From: Caenorhabditis elegans
Taxonomy: Eukaryota > Nematoda > Chromadorea > Rhabditida > Rhabditidae
Length of the DNA stretch: 64,000 nt
Assembly: GCF_000002985.6 (NCBI RefSeq)
Contig: NC_003280.10
Location: forward strand, 806,001 to 870,000
Reading direction: 5' to 3'
In this document: positions 54,559-64,000 of the stretch, piece by piece
Layout: each line of letters opens with the position of its first letter
Numbering within the stretch: position 1 is the first letter of the stretch
Notes under the pieces: generated by a model
Databases searched by the model: none
What the model was told of the DNA's origin: nothing
What the model saw: the letters and a program-made list of their open reading frames with translations, nothing else
Translations under genes and position numbers: made by a program

Positions 54559-55897
54559 AGAAAAGAAAAGAAAAGTACGTGAAAACTATATTTTCTGGCC
54601 ACGTTGCAGATCTGATCGACTAGACTAGAATCGACAATGATCAAAACTCAGTTTTTACTTTTCGAGGCAGAAGATAACAACTTCAAGAAGAAGAGTATGT
54701 TTCCAGCGATGTTTCTGCGACTAACCAAAGAATTGCAGCTAAATAGAATACGAATGAAAAATCTCATCATGTGTTTTTGTTTGACTTTCAACGGATCCAA
54801 TGCCATGACAACTCGAGCCCATTCTTCAGAGGAGAAGAAGCACCAATTGTGAAGTTCTGACCATCTATGAAGCTTGTTCTTTGTGTTTTTGTGTATGTAT
54901 GAAAGTTTGAAAGTATTTATTGTTTTTTTTTGTTTTACAAATGTTGAGATTGGGGGAGATATTGCCTCGATACTTTCCGTGTGTTTGTGAAGGCTTGTTG
55001 TGTTTTCGTTGCTGAACAGTAAATTTAACAATGTTGTTCTTTCTGGCCGTTTTCCATTTGTTCTTTTTGCAACTTCTTGGACACATTCGAACACTTTTTC
55101 ATTTGTATAACAAGTTAATAAATATCTTGTTTGGATTATACTGTTAATGTCGGTTAAGCAACTTTTGATTTGAGAAAAGCGTCTCTGTGACTATTCGATC
55201 AAAAGCGTATGAAAGAAAGTCAGCACCCGAAAGAAACCTTGTGAGATGTCGGCTGCTAATTTGAATCTTTCAAGGTTCTGTAACATATGTGCAATTCTCT
55301 TTCTCGACTCTCAAATTTAAACTCAATAGGCAGTTGGCTGGGCTCACTAACTACTATAACTGAGTCTGAAAATTGCCGGAAACTTATGGCTTTTGACAAT
55401 TTTCTCAGTTTTCAAAAAGCTGAACCTTGCTCAAAGCTGTATCTTTTGTTACTGCTTTTTGCTCAATGGACGCTCAAAGTTATATGAATTCCAAAAATGT
55501 AATGAAGAAAAATATTTTGTAATCAAATAGTTTTTATTAAGTTTCCCTTGCTCTTTTTAACTTCTGCTGGTGATTCTACTTTTCTTAAATTTGTTTTAAT
55601 TTCAATTGTTCCGATTGGCCTCCTTAATTTTTCAACTGCATCTGGAAATCGGTACCGCATAATTTTCATAGTATACGGCTTTTTTTTCGCGAATTGCTAT
55701 AGAACATAAATGTGACGACACAGTGCACGTTGTATTGTGGTTAAAAAAGGTAAACCTGAAAAAGTTAACAATTATTAAAAACGTAAAACGTTCCGCTTTA
55801 TGTTTATATTCTTATCTCTGTATTTGATCTTTTGTCAGTTGTGTCAGGCGAGAGATTTGAATTAGTACCGAAGTTTTAAACTTTGCTGATTCTTGCG
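54559..55897. other. intergenic, no gene seen
   Basis: Complement frame 54648-55094 has no ATG start, is Lys/Asn/Ser-rich and matches no family. The phrase TGAGATGTCGGCTGC at about 55241 recurs in related form near 61740-61800, a dispersed short repeat. Confidence 0.5.
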
Positions 55898-56328
55898 ATG
55901 TATTATCTTGACAACTCCGATGTTGGACAAAAATGCCAAACTTGTAAGTTTGAACCAAATCGACATAACTTACTTTTCATCTTATTAACTTACTCTCTTC
56001 AGACTTCTCAAGTGGAGATTATACGAATTGTGCTAATAGTAATGGATGTATGACAAGCGATGCTCAATACAAGGAATGTTGCATCGATAACAACTACTGC
56101 TCATTTGTTGCTACTATTTACTTTATCTACGTCATTTTGTCTGTTATCTTGTGTTGTATTATTATCTCCATCGTCGGAAGTGTCATTTTCTGTTGTGTCA
56201 AAGGGATTATGTGTTGTGCTCGTGAAGGCGCCGGTAAAGACGATCAGGATCCGGAACAGTCGGGAGAAATCTGCGAGGACAGCACCACTTCTTCTCAAGA
56301 GAGTATGAAATGCTCCAAGATTGCTTGA
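55898..56328 (+). CDS. cysteine-rich single-pass membrane protein, family member C, 123 aa
   Basis: Exons 55898-55943 (46 nt) and 56003-56328 with a clean CTCTCTTCAG acceptor. It reads M-Y-Y-L-D-N-S-D-V-G-Q-K-C-Q, N-C-A-N-S-N-G-C-M, Y-K-E-C-C-I-D-N-N-Y-C-S, then a long membrane span, F-C-C-V-K-G-I-M-C-C-A-R at the inner face, and an acidic tail ending C-S-K-I-A, as in member A. It lies 16 kb from members A and B on the other side of the Helitron. Function unknown. Confidence 0.87.
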
Positions 56329-56434
56329 TCGATGACGATGAAGTTGAAGATAGGCCTTGAATACCATGATAGCTTGTGTTTGTGTGAATAAAATAGTTTA
56401 TGTGAGCTCGGGGTTTACTTTTTTTTAGAGAGTC

Positions 56435-56760
56435 ACAATGGCTAGCGCACATAGTGCGCTAGGCTTCGCAGTAGGCTAAGTTGGTAAACTGGGAAAAATT
56501 TGGATCATTTTGGACCAAAACTGACCATTTACGACCATTTTAAATTTTGATAATGTTAAAAGAAGCAGCACTTGATTAGCTATCGATTGCTCCAAGAACG
56601 GGCCAGAACGGAGCAGGGAAAGCTGAGATACAATCGTTTGAATTCGGTATCTAAGAGTTTCTAAGAGTAGGCGGGCCTGAATGTGTTGCTACCGCATCGC
56701 AGGCCTACGGCCTGCTCTGCTTGGAGAAGGGCTAAAGGTGGCCCAAAGTTTCTAAGAGAG
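56435..56760. repeat. dispersed palindrome-headed repeats (partners at 61050-61420)
   Basis: 56446-56560: palindrome CTAGCGCA...TGCGCTAG followed by GCTTCGCAGTAG, then AAGTTGG-AAACT-GG-AAAAATTT; the same order occurs at 61059-61165 with stem CTAGCGCG/CGCGCTAG. 56640-56760: GGCGGGCCTGAATG, GCAGGCCTACGGCCTGC, TTTCTAAGAG, the family of the 10-kb array. The remaining spacer to 57004 holds nothing else. Confidence 0.8.
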
Positions 56761-57004
56761 AGAACCATAAACGGAAAATTTTGAGCCACTTTCAGCTGAG
56801 CTATAAACTCTCAAAGTAGCGTTACATTTTTTGTGACATTTTTTCCACATTTTTTTAGACATTTGTTTTTTTCTGAAAACGGGAAACCATGAACAATCGC
56901 GATTTTTGAGAAAGAAAATGGCTGATCAAAATAACCACAAGTTATTTAAAAGACACAAAAAGCAAACAAACAATAATATAATCTTCATTTGAAGACTGAT
57001 TTGA

Positions 57005-57393
57005 TCAATGGTGGCATAACATCTCTACTGCTGCATTCACTTCTTCGATGCTTTGGATGTTTTGGATGCTTCGGATGTTTTGGACCCTTTGGACGTTGAA
57101 GAAACGCTGCTCATCGAATCCTGAAAACACTTTTATTTTAGATATTGTGTTTATAAGCGCACCCACCTTTATGTCCACTGATGAACAGATAGGCGAGAAC
57201 CATCAGAATGATGAGAAGAACAACTCCAATGATAACTACAACGTATCTGAAAACAAGAGTGATTAGCAATCGGAATATACTCAATTGATAATCACATCAT
57301 AGTATGCTCTTCCTCATTTTGCATCACATCGGTGATTGGTGGGGGTTTCTTGTCATCACCAACAGTTTGTTGCAATCCAGTGCAATCCCAACA
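57005..57393 (-). CDS. small single-pass membrane protein, first exon not found
   Basis: Three exons on the complement keep frame: 57393-57296, 57246-57167, 57120-57005. They read C-W-D-C-T-G-L-Q-Q-T-V-G-D-D, a Pro-rich stretch, E-E-E-H-T-M, then a membrane span starting I-Y-V-V-V-I-I-G-V-V-L-L-I-I-L, and a tail. The first visible exon starts after TTTTAAAAG with Cys-x-x-Cys, so an upstream exon with the start is expected. None is clear in the 100 bases before the end of the neighbouring VOMI-repeat gene, so the 5' end may have been lost. In the last exon an alternative frame is Ser/Lys-rich, so the tail is uncertain. Confidence 0.5.
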
Positions 57394-57564
57394 CTTTTAA
57401 AAGTTGCAATAGTACACTTTAATTTGCATAGTTTACAATTGTATTTCAGTGCACTATTTCAAAATTAGCCAACATTTAGAAAAACGTTCAGAATTCTGAG
57501 TGATTTATTGTAAACATTCAATAGGAATCAGTAGTTCATTTTCTCGCATTTGGGGTGTGCCTAG

Positions 57565-60500
57565 TTACTTTTTGAGGCTCACTTGTCCATCCAGCTGTGG
57601 TTGGTCTCTGGGTGAATCCTCGAGAAGTATCACGAGTAGTACCATTGGCTCCGTTTGTCCATCCAGCTGTGGTTGGTCGATGGGTGGGTCCTCGAGTAGT
57701 TCCAGGGACTCTCGTTTGTCCACGAGTAATGCCATTGGCTCTAATTGTCCATCCAGCTGCGGTTGGTCGCTGGGTGAATCCTCGAGAAGTACCACTAGTA
57801 GTACCATTGGCTCCGTTCGTCCATCCAGCTGCGGTTGGTCGCTGGGTGAATCCTCGAGAAGTACCACTAGTAGTACCATTGGCTCCGTTCGTCCATCCAG
57901 CTGCGGTTGGTCGTGGGCGAATCCTCGAGAAGTACCACTAGTAGTACCATTGGCTCCGTTCGTCCATCCAGCTGCGGTTGGTCGCTGGGCGAATCCTCGA
58001 GAAGTACCACTAGTAGTACCATTGGCTCCGTTCGTCCATCCAGCTGCGGTTGGTCGCTGGGTGAATCCTCGAGAAGTACCACTAGTAGTACCATTGGCTC
58101 CGTTCGTCCATCCAGCTGTGGTTGGTCTCCGGGTGAATCCTCGAGAAGTATCACGAGTAGTACCATTGGCTCCGTTTGTCCATCCAGCTGTGGTTGGTCG
58201 ATGGGTGGGTCCTCGAGTAGTTCCAGGGACTCTCGTTTGTCCACGAGTAATGCCATTGGCTCTAATTGTCCATCCAGCTGCGGTTGGTCGCTGGGTGAAT
58301 CCTCGAGAAGTACCACTAGTAGTACCATTGGCTCCGTTCGTCCATCCAGCTATGGTTGGTCTCTGGGTGAATCCTCGAGAAGTACCACTAGTAGTACCAT
58401 TGGCTCCGTTCGTCCATCCAGCTGTGGTTGGTCTCTGGGTGAATCCTCGAGAAGTATCACGAGTAGTACCATTGGCTCCGTTTGTCCATCCAGCTGTGGT
58501 TGGTCGATGGGTGGGTCCTCGAGTAGTTCCAGGGACTCTCGTTTGTCCGCGAGTAATGCCATTGGCTCCGTTCGTCCATCCAGCTATGGTTGGTCTCTGG
58601 GTGAATCCTCGAGAAGTACCACTAGTAGTACCATTGGCTCCGTTCGTCCATCCAGCTGTGGTTGGTCTCTGGGTGAATCCTCGAGAAGTACCACTAGTAG
58701 TACCATTGGCTCCGTTTGTCCATCCAGCTGTGGTTGGTCTCTGGGTGAATCCTCGAGAAGTACCACTAGTAGTACCATTGGCTCCGTTCGTCCATCCAGC
58801 TATGGTTGGTCTCTGGGTGAATCCTCGAGAAGTACCACTAGTAGTACCATTGGCTCCGTTCGTCCATCCAGCTGTGGTTGGTCTCTGGGTGAATCCTCGA
58901 GAAGTATCAATAGTAGTACCATTGGCTCCGTTCGTCCATCCAGCTATGGTTGGTCTCTGGGTGAATCCTCGAGAAGTACCACTAGTAGTACCATTGGCTC
59001 CGTTCGTCCATCCAGCTGTGGTTGGTCTCTGGGTGAATCCTCGAGAAGTATCACGAGTAGTACCATTGGCTCCGTTTGTCCATCCAGCTGTGGTTGGTCG
59101 ATGGGTGGGTCCTCGAGTAGTTCCAGGGACTCTCGTTTGTCCGCGAGTAATGCCATTGGCTCCGTTCGTCCATCCAGCTATGGTTGGTCTCTGGGTGAAT
59201 CCTCGAGAAGTACCACTAGTAGTACCATTGGCTCCGTTCGTCCATCCAGCTGTGGTTGGTCTCTGGGTGAATCCTCGAGAAGTATCAATAGTAGTACCAT
59301 TGGCTCCGTTCGTCCATCCAGCTATGGTTGGTCTCTGGGTGAATCCTCGAGAAGTACCACTAGTAGTACCATTGGCTCCGTTCGTCCATCCAGCTGTGGT
59401 TGGTCTCTGGGTGAATCCTCGAGAAGTATCAATAGTAGTACCATTGGCTCCGTTTGTCCATCCAGCTGTGGTTGGTCTCTGGGTGAATTCTCGAGAAGTA
59501 TCAATAGTAGTACCATTGGCTCCGTTTCTCCATCCAGCTGTGGTTGGTCTCTGGGTGAATCCTCGAGAAGTATCACGAGTAGTACCATTGGCTCCGTTTC
59601 TCCATCCAGCTGTGGTTGGTCGATGGGTGGGTCCTCGAGAAGTATCAATAGTAGTACCATTGGCTCCGTTTGTCCATCCAGCTGTGGTTGGTCTCTGGGT
59701 GAATTCTCGAGAAGTATCAATAGTAGTACCATTGGCTCCGTTTGTCCATCCAGCTGTGGTTGGTCGATGGGTGGGTCCTCGAGAAGTATCAATAGTAGTA
59801 CCATTGGCTCCGTTCGTCCATCCAGCTGTGGTTGGTCTCTGGGTGAATCCTCGAGAAGTATCAATAGTAGTACCATTGGCTCCGTTTGTCCATCCAGCTG
59901 TGGTTGGTCTCTGGGTGAATTCTCGAGAAGTATCAATAGTAGTACCATTGGCTCCGTTTCTCCATCCAGCTGTGGTTGGTCTCTGGGTGAATCCTCGAGA
60001 AGTATCACGAGTAGTACCATTGGCTCCGTTTCTCCATCCAGCTGTGGTTGGTCTCTGGGTGAATCCTCGAGAAGTATCACGAGTAGTACCATTGGCTCCG
60101 TTTGTCCATCCAGCTGTGGTTGGTCGATGGGTGGGTTCTCGAGTAGTTCCAGGGACTCTCGTTTGTCCGCGAGTAATGCCATTGGCTCTAATTGTCCATC
60201 CAGCTGCGGTGGGTCGCTGGGTGAATCCTCGGGTAGTTTCATGGGCTTTGATATTTCTATTGGTGTTGGTTGTGCCACGGGTGGACACTTTCCAAGGAGA
60301 GCAACAGACCATGTTAACATTGTTTGGCTTATCTGATTGAGACTCAATTCCACACACCACGTGACCCGCTTCACAGAATTGAGCTCTTGTCCACAAGCCA
60401 CGATCTGCGTTTCCTTAAAACACAATTTTAAATATCACAAGCAACATTTCTGTTAAAACCTGTCAGATTGAATCTCTTGCTTCTCGGTTCAGAACCATCT

Positions 60501-60901
60501 CCACAGAAAACAGCAATATTGTTAGCTCCGGCAGTGTTGTTCGGCTCAATTTGAAGGGAATATCCAATCACTCTTAGTTTATTGGGACAACGTTGAGAGC
60601 TGCTCCATTGGCGTTCTCCTGGAGAGTTCGAAGCTCTTCTGCCTGAAAATTCAATTACATGCTCCAAAACAGTAAATAAATGCTTACTACGATCGCACAC
60701 AATGGCGATCCCTGTTGGAACGTCGCTCGTATTGACGTTGTACTTGATTTGAATCCCAAAAACTTTTTCAGAAGGGCACAATGAGACGGGTTGCCAGGGA
60801 CCATCGGAAACCAAACGCTTCAAAGGGTAATACCCTGTTTGATAGGCATGTGCGACAACAAAGACGGTGACCAACACAAGGAGGGACTTGTAGCCGTTCA
60901 T
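57565..60901 (-). CDS. VOMI-domain protein with ~36 tandem Thr/Gly-rich repeats, 1081 aa, frameshifted end
   Basis: Exons 60901-60688, 60642-60460, 60413-57565 on the complement. It has a signal peptide, then the VOMI domain: G-P-W-Q-P-V-S-L-C-P with F-G-I-Q-I-K-Y; Q-W-S-S-S-Q-R-C-P with V-I-G-Y-S-L-Q-I-E; W-T-R-A-Q-F-C with V-V-C-G-I-E-S, ending C-C-S-P-W. From about residue 170 the protein is tandem 24-residue units (G-T-T-R-D-T-S-R-G-F-T-Q-R-P-T-T-A-G-W), five of them 30 residues with T-R-V-P-G-T-T. N-G-T sequons and many Thr suggest heavy glycosylation. At 57913 one C is missing compared with the other units, and the last five units are read in another frame (Leu/Asp/Gln-rich) to a stop at 57565. 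Without the loss the original frame would end at 57536. It is a secreted, probably extracellular-matrix or mucus protein, by inference. Confidence 0.88.
57588..60230. repeat. 72/90-bp coding minisatellite, about 36 units
   Basis: The string CCATCCAGCTGTGGTTGG (or a close variant) recurs every 72 bases, five times with a 90-base spacing that adds the TAGTTCCAGGGACTCTC part. Identity between units is very high, so expansion and gene conversion are recent. A single 71-base unit near 57913 carries the deletion noted for the gene. Confidence 0.95.
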
Positions 60902-60940
60902 AATGTTGAGTAATAGATCAAATATTCGAATATTTCTCTC

Positions 60941-60977
60941 TTTTATACTGTTAAAACGTGGAAACGTGTTCTTTTAA
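60941..60977 (-). promoter_or_regulatory. TATA box and paired ACGTG motif upstream of the VOMI-repeat gene
   Basis: On the complement AAAGAACACGTTTCCACGT (60975-60957) is followed by TATAAAAG (60947-60940), about 40 bases before the ATG. The same motif pair with similar spacing to TATA occurs at 37053-37085 and, without a gene, at 26174-26190. Confidence 0.55.
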
Positions 60978-61049
60978 ATTTTTAATTAATTTTTTTTTGA
61001 ATTTCCGTACTAGTTCCATGTCTCAATGACCGATAGACGCATTTTCCAC

Positions 61050-61480
61050 GCTGTTGACTAGCGCGTCAAGCGCGCTAGGCTTCGCAGTAGTTTAAGTTGG
61101 AAAACTCGGGAAAATTTTGATCATTTTGAATGAAAACTGATTGAGCCATGGTCATTTGAGATAATATTATTTCTGGGTCTTTTCTATCCGTGTATTCGGG
61201 CCTGCGGCCCTCAACCTGGATTATTGGGCTCAGAGTAGGCTTAAAGATTGTCCAATACTTCTATGTGTATTTGGGCCTGCAGCCCTCAATCCGAATTAAC
61301 TGATCTTTTCAAATACAGACGTAGTCTCATAAAAGTCCTCCAGCCTGCTCTGCTGGAAGTAGGGATAGAAAAAGCCTAAAGTTTCTAAGAGTAAGCAGGC
61401 AGCCCTTATCCCTGATTTTTGGATTTGAGTGAAATGAAATAGCATTTGGCCTGTCCTGCTGAGGTTAAAAGTGGCCATAA
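61050..61480. repeat. dispersed palindrome-headed and GGCC-hairpin repeats
   Basis: Second copies of the two repeat types described at 56435-56760. 61190-61420 has three units with GGGCCTGCGGCCCTCAA or GGGCCTGCAGCCCTCAA and TTTCTAAGAGTA. Confidence 0.8.
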
Positions 61481-63251
61481 TGTTCAAAAAGTGCGGTCCT
61501 CAATATGATTGGAGCTATTGAAACAAATTGCTCAAAAAAAAACGCCAATCCTAAGCTAAGATATAAGTTCTCAAAGTGCAGTCACATTTCTCGGGACACC
61601 TCATGTCGAAAACGTGCCCTTATTTTTTATTTCTGTCAAGTGTGCAATTTACGGATTTAATATAGGAACACTTGAAAGCCCGGAAATGTCGGCTGCGGTT
61701 CTTGGTTGATTTTTTGTTAATACAAGCTTGAAAAATCTTGTGAGATGTCTTCTACTGTTTCGACATTTTGAAAGGAACCGGGAAAGTGTCGGCTGCAAAC
61801 AAAGTTGATATTAAAGTCAGCATCCGACATCTCAATGGATGTGGCCAATTTTGAAATGGAAGCCTGTGCTAATGCACCATGATAAACCCGAATAAAAGGG
61901 CACTGAAGATCAATTTTCATTCTTTTTTTCGCATTTTTGGCGACCCAATATCTACCAATTTTCCAGCGTAAAGTTAATTTTCTGCCTGTTTTTTTTTTGC
62001 AAACACGGCAAATGTTGTAAACAACATATTAGTATCAAGGTCAGATTTGGTCCAAACCAGCATGATTCTTGCCCCCCTCTACCCTAAAATAGTTTGTCAA
62101 ATAGAAGCCTCAATTGATTTTTCACATGAAAATTTTTCAAATACCAACTTAAAAATATCATAACTCAGCTGAAAGTTGAGCTAGCAAAAAGTTTTCCACC
62201 AACAAAATGTTTGAAAATTAATTTGAAATATTTTTGTAGTTGACAACTTTTCAATAGCTCAATTTTCAGCGGAGTTATGAGCTTTTGAACTAATTTTTCA
62301 CAAAAAAAATCTATAGAATCTCTTTTATTCTAATTCTCCATTCACATCAAGTAGTCCGGGTACGTGTAGGCTCTCTATAGAGGACCGATGCTCAAGGTCA
62401 ACAGAGATAAACATTCCCGCCCCGTCTGCGACAGATGGACAGAGGTCACCTAGTTATTTAGGGTAGTCTAATGGTCCCTATTGCCTCTCCAACGGGGGTA
62501 TGTAATAGGGGGAAGACGGACAATTATTGGGTATTTTCCACAAGTTTTGAACTATTTTTTGGCTGTTTTGTCCGATTTCTGACAATTTTTGGACTATTTC
62601 TAGCTATTTTTCGACTATTTTTTTATATTTTCGTTGAAATTTTGCTATTTTTGGCTACACTCTGGCAATATTTTACTACTTTCGAATGCAGCTTTACTAC
62701 TTTTTGGAAATTTGTTTACTAGATCATAGTCATTTTTTGTCAGTTTTTCACAATTTTCTCGTTTCTTTCAACGTTTTTCTCACTTTTCGCACCAATTTCC
62801 CACTTTTTTACAGGTAATAAATACCTACATATGAGCTTAACACCACTCCCATATGAGTGCCAGAAATGTGTACTACAGTTCTTTGAAGCTAATAGGAGGT
62901 ATGCTTTTATTTTTTTTTGGAATTCTGATTGTAGAGCTGAAAAAAGTTTTTGAAAAGCTATTAAAGTTTAAAAAGAGTTTGGAATATATTTTAGTAGGTT
63001 ACTTTTTCAGAGCAAAAGTTGATAAATTTACAGTCGATGCATCATGTTTTCCTCAACTTTAACAGCTCAAAATTCAATTTTCTTTGTGTAAAAATTTATT
63101 AAAACGGGCTTCGGTAGAAGTATAATAACTTAAGCAATTTTCTGTCGATGAACCATGTTTTGCTCAAATTTTGAGCCGTTCCTAGAAGTGGGGCAGCTAC
63201 CAATATTATTTTTACTTTTAAACACCTATCAACCTACTTAAAATATTCCAG
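61481..63251. other. no gene seen; possible first exon near 62470-62500
   Basis: Mostly AT-rich with TTTT-x-ACTATTTTT phrases (62530-62720). An inverted phrase CTCTATAGAG lies at 62371. A GTATGT donor at 62500 follows a short frame (M-V-P-I-A-S-P-T-G), which could be an upstream exon of the gene at the right edge, but the phases do not match. Confidence 0.4.
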
Positions 63252-64000
63252 ATTTAAATTAGTGGAACGATGTGACTCCCTAAAAGCAGCCGACAAAGCT
63301 GCTCCCCTCCACATCTACAAGCTCTACATGAATCCCCGTGTCATCCGAATCAACCGACATAGGTACACGTTAGGACTGCTCCGCCACCTACCGAAAGACC
63401 ATGTCTACTATAGTCCATATATCAACAATGTGAACTTAGATGGAGGTGCTGCCTATGATATGGATCAGTATGGGCTTAAGGATCCCCGCTGCAATGAGGT
63501 TTTGAGCCCTGGAGATTTGAAAGTTGAAAGCAAGGAAAAAATTAATAATATGGAGGATATGACAATGGAGATGTTGCAATTTGCAATGCGGGATTTTATA
63601 AGACCACAGGGGCGGATGCAGGTGCAGCAGAGGGAAGGTAGGTGATAAGGAGTCCAGTGATATGTCGGCTGCTGTTTAAGAAAATTTAGAGCACTATCTC
63701 AGTTGACAAATTTGTGATAGCTTGATTTCTAGCTGAAATATGATAGCTTAAAGTGTTTCGGCGGCCAATTTTTGTTTCGGAAAATCTCAAAAATATATTT
63801 TTCAGACCCTGAAAGCTCTTCCGAAGATGATGAGGATGAAGCAGAAGATCTTCCAGCAGAAGGATCAGATGATGAAGACGATGACCCCCAGGAAGCTCAG
63901 ATCCGGCGTATCCTCGGCGACGCTTACCTCCCAAGAGCACGCTATTCATCTTCAGAATCCGAAGCATCTGAATCCGAAGACGAGCCAGACATAGATCCAG
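63252..64000 (+). CDS. unidentified protein with acidic Ser/Glu/Asp tail (runs off right edge)
   Basis: Two exons: 63252 to about 63637, after an AATATTCCAG acceptor, and about 63806-64000, after a TTTTTCAG acceptor. The first encodes F-K-L-V-E-R-C-D-S-L-K-A-A-D-K, R-I-N-R-H-R-Y-T-L-G-L-L-R-H-L-P-K-D, a Tyr/Asn-rich stretch, and M-E-D-M-T-M-E-M-L-Q-F-A-M-R-D. The second is strongly acidic (E-S-S-S-E-D-D-E-D-E-A-E-D) with an island I-R-R-I-L-G-D-A-Y-L-P-R-A-R, then more S-E-S-E. The G+C content is higher than the flanks and codon use is gene-like. The acidic tracts suggest a nuclear or chromatin-associated protein, but I recognise no domain. The start exon and 3' end are not seen. Confidence 0.65.

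Noticed and set aside
54648-55094. 148-codon minus-strand frame
   Set aside because: No ATG, Lys/Asn/Ser-rich, no family signal and no splice partner.
57500-60340. 946-codon and 809-codon open frames on the plus strand
   Set aside because: They are the antisense of the 72/90-bp repeat gene. Unit length divisible by three keeps most frames open; signal peptide, VOMI domain and introns exist only on the minus strand.
62853-63062. 69-codon plus-strand frame before the right-edge gene
   Set aside because: Phe/Leu/Lys-rich, no acceptor/donor pair joining it in frame to 63252; probably intron or intergenic.

Overview
The window is nuclear DNA of a Caenorhabditis nematode, most probably C. elegans or a very close relative. 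The evidence is AT-rich sequence, many introns of 40-60 bp that begin GTAAGT and end TTTTCAG, and protein families known almost only from these worms (DUF23/GT92, DUF229, DUF268, DUF273, DUF288, DUF1647, VOMI). The single-copy metabolic gene at 40971-42600 matches acdh-9 (ACAD8-type isobutyryl-CoA dehydrogenase). I recall acdh-9 as lying on a chromosome II arm together with a choline-phosphate cytidylyltransferase paralogue, and both are present here. The placement rests on memory and was not checked.

Left part (1-25900). A run of Golgi or ER-anchored glycan enzymes and their broken copies: a DUF273 gene leaving the left edge, a DUF268 pseudogene, an intact 16-exon DUF288 gene, a GT92 glycosyltransferase, a DUF1647 gene, an FkbM-type gene, a METTL24-like pseudogene abutting a DUF229 (sulfatase-like) fragment, and a frameshifted choline-phosphate cytidylyltransferase paralogue. 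Among them lie a Lon-protease-domain gene fragment, two near-identical small mucin-like secreted genes in duplicated blocks, a tandem repeat array at 10-11 kb, and mariner and palindromic element remnants.

Middle part (26000-44700). Three degenerate copies of one ~700-bp gene-like element, a fukutin/LicD-like gene, a VOMI (vitelline membrane outer layer I) gene with a stray fragment of it, a Clc/claudin-like membrane gene, a short elongin-A-like gene, two of three members of a cysteine-rich single-pass membrane protein family, acdh-9 and a METTL24-like methyltransferase.

Right part (44700-64000). A 7.1-kb Helitron whose two termini I can both place (44782-51896). It encodes Rep-helicase with a one-base frameshift between the two halves, carries clustered heat shock elements and TGACGTCA sites in its 5' region, and contains two minisatellites. 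It is followed by two families of short repeats, the third cysteine-rich membrane gene, and a long VOMI gene whose C-terminal part is about 36 tandem 72/90-bp repeats, itself frameshifted by one base. An acidic-tailed unidentified gene runs off the right edge.

The genes do not form operons. The shared theme is secretory-pathway and cell-surface biology (glycan transfer, methylation, secreted and membrane proteins) in a fast-evolving chromosome arm where duplication, transposition and gene decay are all visible. Coordinates of exons were read by eye from splice signals and reading-frame continuity and may be off by a base or two.
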